Origin: Brachynemurus nebulosus
Taxonomy: Eukaryota; Arthropoda; Insecta; Neuroptera; Myrmeleontidae
Assembly (NCBI GenBank): GCA_035578155.1
Contig: JAPWDM010000003.1
Span: forward strand, 71,378,963 to 71,442,962
Direction of reading: 5' to 3'
DNA: 64,000 nucleotides
Within the stretch, counting starts at the first letter, position 1. Every line of letters starts with the position of its first letter. Both the position numbers and the translations under genes were made by a program. Below, in pieces: positions 59,774 to 64,000 of this stretch. A model generated the notes under the pieces. The model ran no database searches and was not told the DNA's origin. It saw only the letters and a list, made by a program, of their open reading frames with translations.

Positions 59774-60975
59774 TACATTGGACATCCAATGGTACGTACT
59801 CCGATTTTACGTAGTGACGTCAGCGATTTAGTGAGGTCTTTCTCTCACAAATACGTTGTTGTTTGTCTGTGTTGGTGAAAATTTATGTACCAAGCCAGAG
59901 TCAGGTCCGTAGGTAATATTGTCTAATGGTCTCGTACCCTCTAACAATTTCAAAATTTCACTGAAAATATTATACACATATTCTGTCTGCATAGGTAATA
60001 TGCAAAATGAGCAACGTAAAATTCTAGAATATTCTAATCGTTAACTAGCAGAGATATCAAAAAACAGACTTCACTATTGAATTCGTAACTAAAAATGAGA
60101 TTAAGCAGCACAGTTTGACAAAAATTCTAGAATGTTCTATTTGTCAACGAACAAAGATATCGAAAAACCAATTTACAGCATTTAATTGGTCATTGCAAAA
60201 GAGGCCAAATAGCATATCTTGACAAATATTCTGGAATATTCTATTCGTCAACTAGCAAAGATATCCAAAACAGACGTTGTCATTGAATTGGTCACCTAAA
60301 AAGAGACCAAATAGCACATTTTGTGAAATGTTCTAGAATATTCTATTTGTTAACTAACAAAGATATTAAAAAATCAATTGCACCATTTAATTGTTCAACC
60401 AAAATTATACTAATATAAACTAAATCTTCCATTTTGGCAAACATTCTAGAATGATCTATTCGTCAGCCAGAATAGAATATTCTAGAACACTTATCAAACT
60501 GTGATATTTCGTTTTCTTTCCGATGATCAATTAAATGGTGCAACCAGTTTTTCAATATCTTTGTTAGTTTACGAATAGAACATTCTAGCATTTTTTCCAA
60601 TTGCGCTGTTTAATCTAATTTTTAGTAACCAATTCAATAGTGAAGTCTATTTTTTAATATCTCTGCTAGTTGACGAATAGAATATTCTAGAATTTTTATC
60701 AGTTTTTACTATTTGGCGTCTTTTACACTGATAAATTCCATGATGAACTTGGTTTTTCATTGTTCATTAATATAACATTCAATTTCATTTATCTATACAA
60801 CCGAATTTTAGATTGTAAATTGTTTCTTAGAATAGTTTTGTTTTAAATAAATTCAGATAAATAATATTTACCAATCTCACACATAAAAGTCTCCCGACGT
60901 CAATGATCATCCGATTTTACGTACTTCCCCTGAAATTTGCACCGATCACTACGTACCATTGGATTTCTCGTGTAT
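59774..60975. mobile_element. Foldback element built from HSE-pattern minisatellite units
   Basis: The outer ends atacattggacatccaatgg and ccattggatttctcgtgtat are imperfect inverts followed by tacgta on both sides. Between them, units of about 100-110 bp are arranged head to tail as attctagaatattctattcg with caactagcaaagatatcaaa up to about 60440. They then continue in the opposite orientation (tttgttagtttacgaataga, acattctag) to about 60700, so the whole can fold on itself. No coding sequence. Related units lie at 350-720. Confidence 0.8.
60022..60692. promoter_or_regulatory. Array of HSE-pattern sites
   Basis: Three-box matches with exact 5-bp spacing: TTCtaGAAtaTTC at 60022-60034; TTCtaGAAtgTTC at 60125-60137; TTCtgGAAtaTTC at 60229-60241; TTCtaGAAtaTTC at 60331-60343; GAAtaTTCtaGAA at 60475-60487 and 60680-60692. 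Near matches are at 60444-60456 and 60578-60590. The HSF-binding pattern is established knowledge; function here is inference. Confidence 0.45.
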
Positions 60976-61167
60976 TTTCAACCGATCTTCAATAGTAAGA
61001 ACGTTAAATTTTTGTTTTTTGTTAGTTCAGTTTTATTAATTTTAATAAGCAAAAAAAAAAATATGTAGGCGCCAGTGGCTGATTTACTGCAGGTACCTGT
61101 ACTACGACAATAACAAAACAAACATTCTGTGTGTACTGACATGCAGCGTTTGATTGTGTTTGCCGAA

Positions 61168-61726
61168 AGCCGGTTCTACACGATGCTACGAACGTTTCTT
61201 CCAACGTTCGATCGAACGTTTGAGGCAATTAAGTTCGATAGTTGGTGCGACGAATGTATCTGCTACACGGTGAATCGAATGTTTGATCCAATACGAATGA
61301 TGATGTATTGGTACAAACGTTTATTCAGTGGACGAGGCTGTTATCTGTCTGATGTTATCTCTAATGTAATACACTGATGTTGTCTCTCTTGTATAATGTG
61401 TTGGTACAAACGTTCATTCAGTGGACGAGGATGTCATCTGTCTTATGTGATCTCTAATGTTATACACTGATGTTGTCTCTCTTCACATAAACGAGTCGTG
61501 CAGCTGCTGAGTCGAACCAACCAACGCAACCAACATTGACCTTCAAACGTTCGAAGCATACTTTTGACTCGGCGCAAGAATACCGACATCGAGCGGGACA
61601 TGGCCAAACGCGAATGTTTGACGCTCGACATTGGACACTCGTAGGTTCGAACAACGGCCACACGATGCAATCAACAATCGAACGTCCAATGTTGGAGGGT
61701 GTTCGTAGCATCGTGTAGAACCGGCT
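61168..61726. mobile_element. GC-richer MITE with AGCCGGTTCTACACGATGC ends
   Basis: The left end AGCCGGTTCTACACGATGCT, continuing acgaac, is an exact mirror of gttcgtagcatcgtgtagaaccggct on the right. The interior is full of aacgttcga/tcgaacgtt words. Two direct copies of a 93-bp unit lie at about 61306-61491 (gtacaaacgttYattcagtg). Five overlapping frames of 60-104 codons on both strands are shadows of its lower AT content, with no domain. Confidence 0.85.
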
Positions 61727-62913
61727 GTACACGAGTGATGGTTGTGTAACAGTTGGGTAGTGCACAGTTTCATAGTGACTACTGTATATAAAGCTATTAA
61801 TTTAAATATTTCTTTTTTTTTAAAAATATTTATACAACTGAAGAGAAATAAAAACACAAGAAAAAAATAATAAAATTTAAAAATATATCAAAAAAATATA
61901 AAATATGCTACAAAACAAAATAATTTTGATAAAATTATAGGCATGCCGAAAAAAAAAAAACCCGAAACCAATATAACACAACATACACACTCAAAATAAA
62001 ACAATTTGATGTAAATATTATTTTTTCCAGAACAAATGTTTTTGTCTGTGAATGGCAACAATATGGACATGAAAGAGGTCGCCATGGTTGTAACCAACCA
62101 AAAACATAACGCTATTCGTATGACCCATTGTTAATATTCAATTTGCAAACACCGAATTTAGAAGTAGGACTGACTAATTCATACAAACGAATAATCTACG
62201 TATGGGAAACCATAAAAAAATAATAAATGTACAAAAAACTAAAATTAACAAAAACAAAAAAAAAAAAACGATAGACATTTAAAAATTTTGACAGCGCACC
62301 ATAATTGTAATTGTTTTTTCATTTTTTATTTTATGTGTTTTTTATACGTTTTGTATAGAGCAGTCCGTCTGTCTATCTGACTGTCTCTGGTATTGCGTTA
62401 CGAAGAATAAACATACTTCAATGAATATTTTTTTTTTTAAAATAGGTAATTTAGCTATTTAAAATGTTGATCACGTAGATTATTATATTTTTTACGAGTA
62501 TTAAACCATTAACCACTAATTGTTTACGATATAATTGAAAATATTGTTGCCAATAACGTTTAATAATCGAAACGTTTAATAATAAAATAATCAATTGGGG
62601 GAAAAAAAATAGGGAAATTTTAACTGAAAAGTCTTCGTAGAAGACAGTTTGTTGATAAATGGTAGGTAGAATACAAAGCGATCGAGTAAATCTTAACATA
62701 TAAAAATTAAATATTTGACTTTATTTGTCACGACGCACACAGATGAATTTTCCAGATTTCTTGGCCAAAACCTTTTAATTGATTTTAAAAGTTTAAAAAG
62801 CTGAAGGAATCGAATAAAAACTTCTTTAACTTATACTAAAGCTTTATTAGTTTAACTACCATTCACAACTTTGTAACATTTCTGACTAATAAATGAACAA
62901 ACAATTTCTTATA
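61727..62913. other. AT-rich intergenic DNA, no gene recognised
   Basis: Poly(A) runs and short frames only. gtccgtctgtctatctgactgtctctgg near 62367 is pyrimidine-rich but unassigned. Confidence 0.4.
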
Positions 62914-63487
62914 CAGGGTGTTAGTGAATAAGTGCGAAAAATTTTAACAGATCTAGATTGCTGAGGTTCAAGTAAACACAGATCCGAAAACGCTTAGTTT
63001 CCAAGATACAGGATGTTCAGTTTCTGGTCTTTTTTAATATTTTCCTAAATATTTCAAAATCGTTTTGAGATATTGATACAAAATTTGGGACACGCTATGA
63101 CAGGAAAAATACCCATATTCTGAAGTAGATAGAATATTTCCACTCAAACTAGTGGTGTCCGTAGAGCCATATGATGGCATATTTTTTAAGAATAAAAAGG
63201 CACACCAATGATTTTTCCAATTTGAAAATGTTTTTTCGAATGTTCCACACGTTGTTGATAAAAATGACCTCTTAATATTTTGTCGCTTTTGTAGCCGTTT
63301 TCAAGACAAAAAATAATTTCCAGTTAGTGTTCGTATCAAAAACCCGGTATGGGCTATCTAATAGCCCATCTTCTCTCTACCTGGGAAACTAAGCGTTTTC
63401 GGACCTGGGTTTATATGAACTTTTTTACATAAAAGAACCTCACCTATCACCTGTTAAAATCTTTCGTACTTATTCACTAACACCCTG
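62914..63487. mobile_element. TA-type MITE with CAGGGTGTTAGTGAATAAGT ends
   Basis: The ends CAGGGTGTTAGTGAATAAGT and acttattcactaacaccctg are perfect inverts flanked by TA (62912-62913 and 63488-63489). A second mirrored block (gatccgaaaacgcttagttt and aaactaagcgttttcggacc) follows inside. Tc1/mariner-like by TIR and TA target. 574 bp, noncoding. Confidence 0.88.
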
Positions 63488-63489
63488 TA

Positions 63490-64000
63490 TATCTAATAAG
63501 TACTTCAATTCTTTTGGCTATTCATTCAATTTACAATCTTTCTTATAATATTTTCTTGAAATATCCGTTATACAAGAATTTGATGTACTAGAAGGTTATT
63601 AAACACATCTTTGTTTCTTTTAGCGGACAACTACTTTTGTTTATAATCAAATATAAATTCCGATAATATTTTTTTTGATCTGTCTGTTAAATCATCCTCA
63701 ACAGCGAAAAAAGTTTGAATTACAGTCTCTGCAACATTCAACTAATTATCGACGACATACATATAATGCGATTCTCAGAAGACCTCAGAAACCTAAGGAT
63801 ATAGAAAAAAAAATATTTAAAAAAAATGTTCCTATTTTTTAATTATAACTCTTAAATATCTAATAAGAATCATAGTAGCACATATTAGCAAGTACATTTA
63901 TCATACCTGAGATGTCTTACTTTATTATATTCTTTACAAAGTCGTCCGATTTTAATGAATTTGTTAACTTTATAGTTTAATAAAATCAATAATTACCTGA
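63490..64000. other. AT-rich intergenic DNA, no gene recognised
   Basis: Nothing beyond A/T runs to the window edge. Confidence 0.4.

Noticed and set aside
61443..61857. Overlapping minus-strand frames of 75-104 codons
   Set aside because: Several frames open at once in the GC-richer MITE 61168-61726; none shows a domain and two cross its boundary.

Overview
This window looks like intergenic DNA from an animal nuclear genome, most likely an insect. The DNA is strongly AT-rich. It carries long (TA)n arrays, tRNA-derived SINE heads, short inverted-repeat DNA transposons (MITEs) with exact target duplications, and one Penelope-type endonuclease relic. Short runs such as taggtaggt and gtacctacc are frequent, which would fit a hemipteran such as an aphid, but the order cannot be fixed from sequence alone. 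I found no intact host protein gene, no operon and no CRISPR array. Every ATG-started reading frame is under about 115 codons, and most are translations of repeats or of (TA)n.

The readable content is a layered repeat landscape. hAT-type MITEs with 8-bp duplications lie at 7878-8597, 21387-21550, 25462-25860, 34630-35039, 36497-37270 and 51492-51963, with further single ends or damaged copies at 34528, 39993, 42258 and 14324. TTAA-flanked (piggyBac-like) MITEs lie at 4919-5615, 9743-10348, 35571-35848, 36395-37827 and 46153-46772. TA-flanked (Tc1/mariner-like) MITEs lie at 29941-30174, 36719-37094, 45133-45695 and 62914-63487. Large foldback elements lie at 2164-3080, 32145-32821, 55721-59486 (two distant arms) and 59774-60975.

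Several insertions are nested and give a relative history. The clearest is 36395-37827: a TTAA element is split by a hAT MITE with a perfect 8-bp duplication, and that MITE is itself split by a TA-type MITE with a (TA)n core. A second nest is a hAT MITE inside an inverted copy of its own family (34528-35344). A third is a hAT MITE that still carries a broken transposase C-terminus (25646-25824), sitting inside another element.

Tandem DNA is also dispersed. A repeat of about 31 bp recurs at four sites (7800-8772, 28790-28872, 29380-29620, 47040-47200). A repeat of about 165 bp occurs as two arrays in opposite orientation, 41 kb apart (17157-17710 and 58480-58890). A minisatellite built around TTC-nn-GAA-nn-TTC boxes, the textbook heat-shock-element pattern, occurs at 350-720 and fills the foldback element at 59774-60975. 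That last item is the most unusual signal in the window. Boundaries were read by eye and many repeat ends are approximate.
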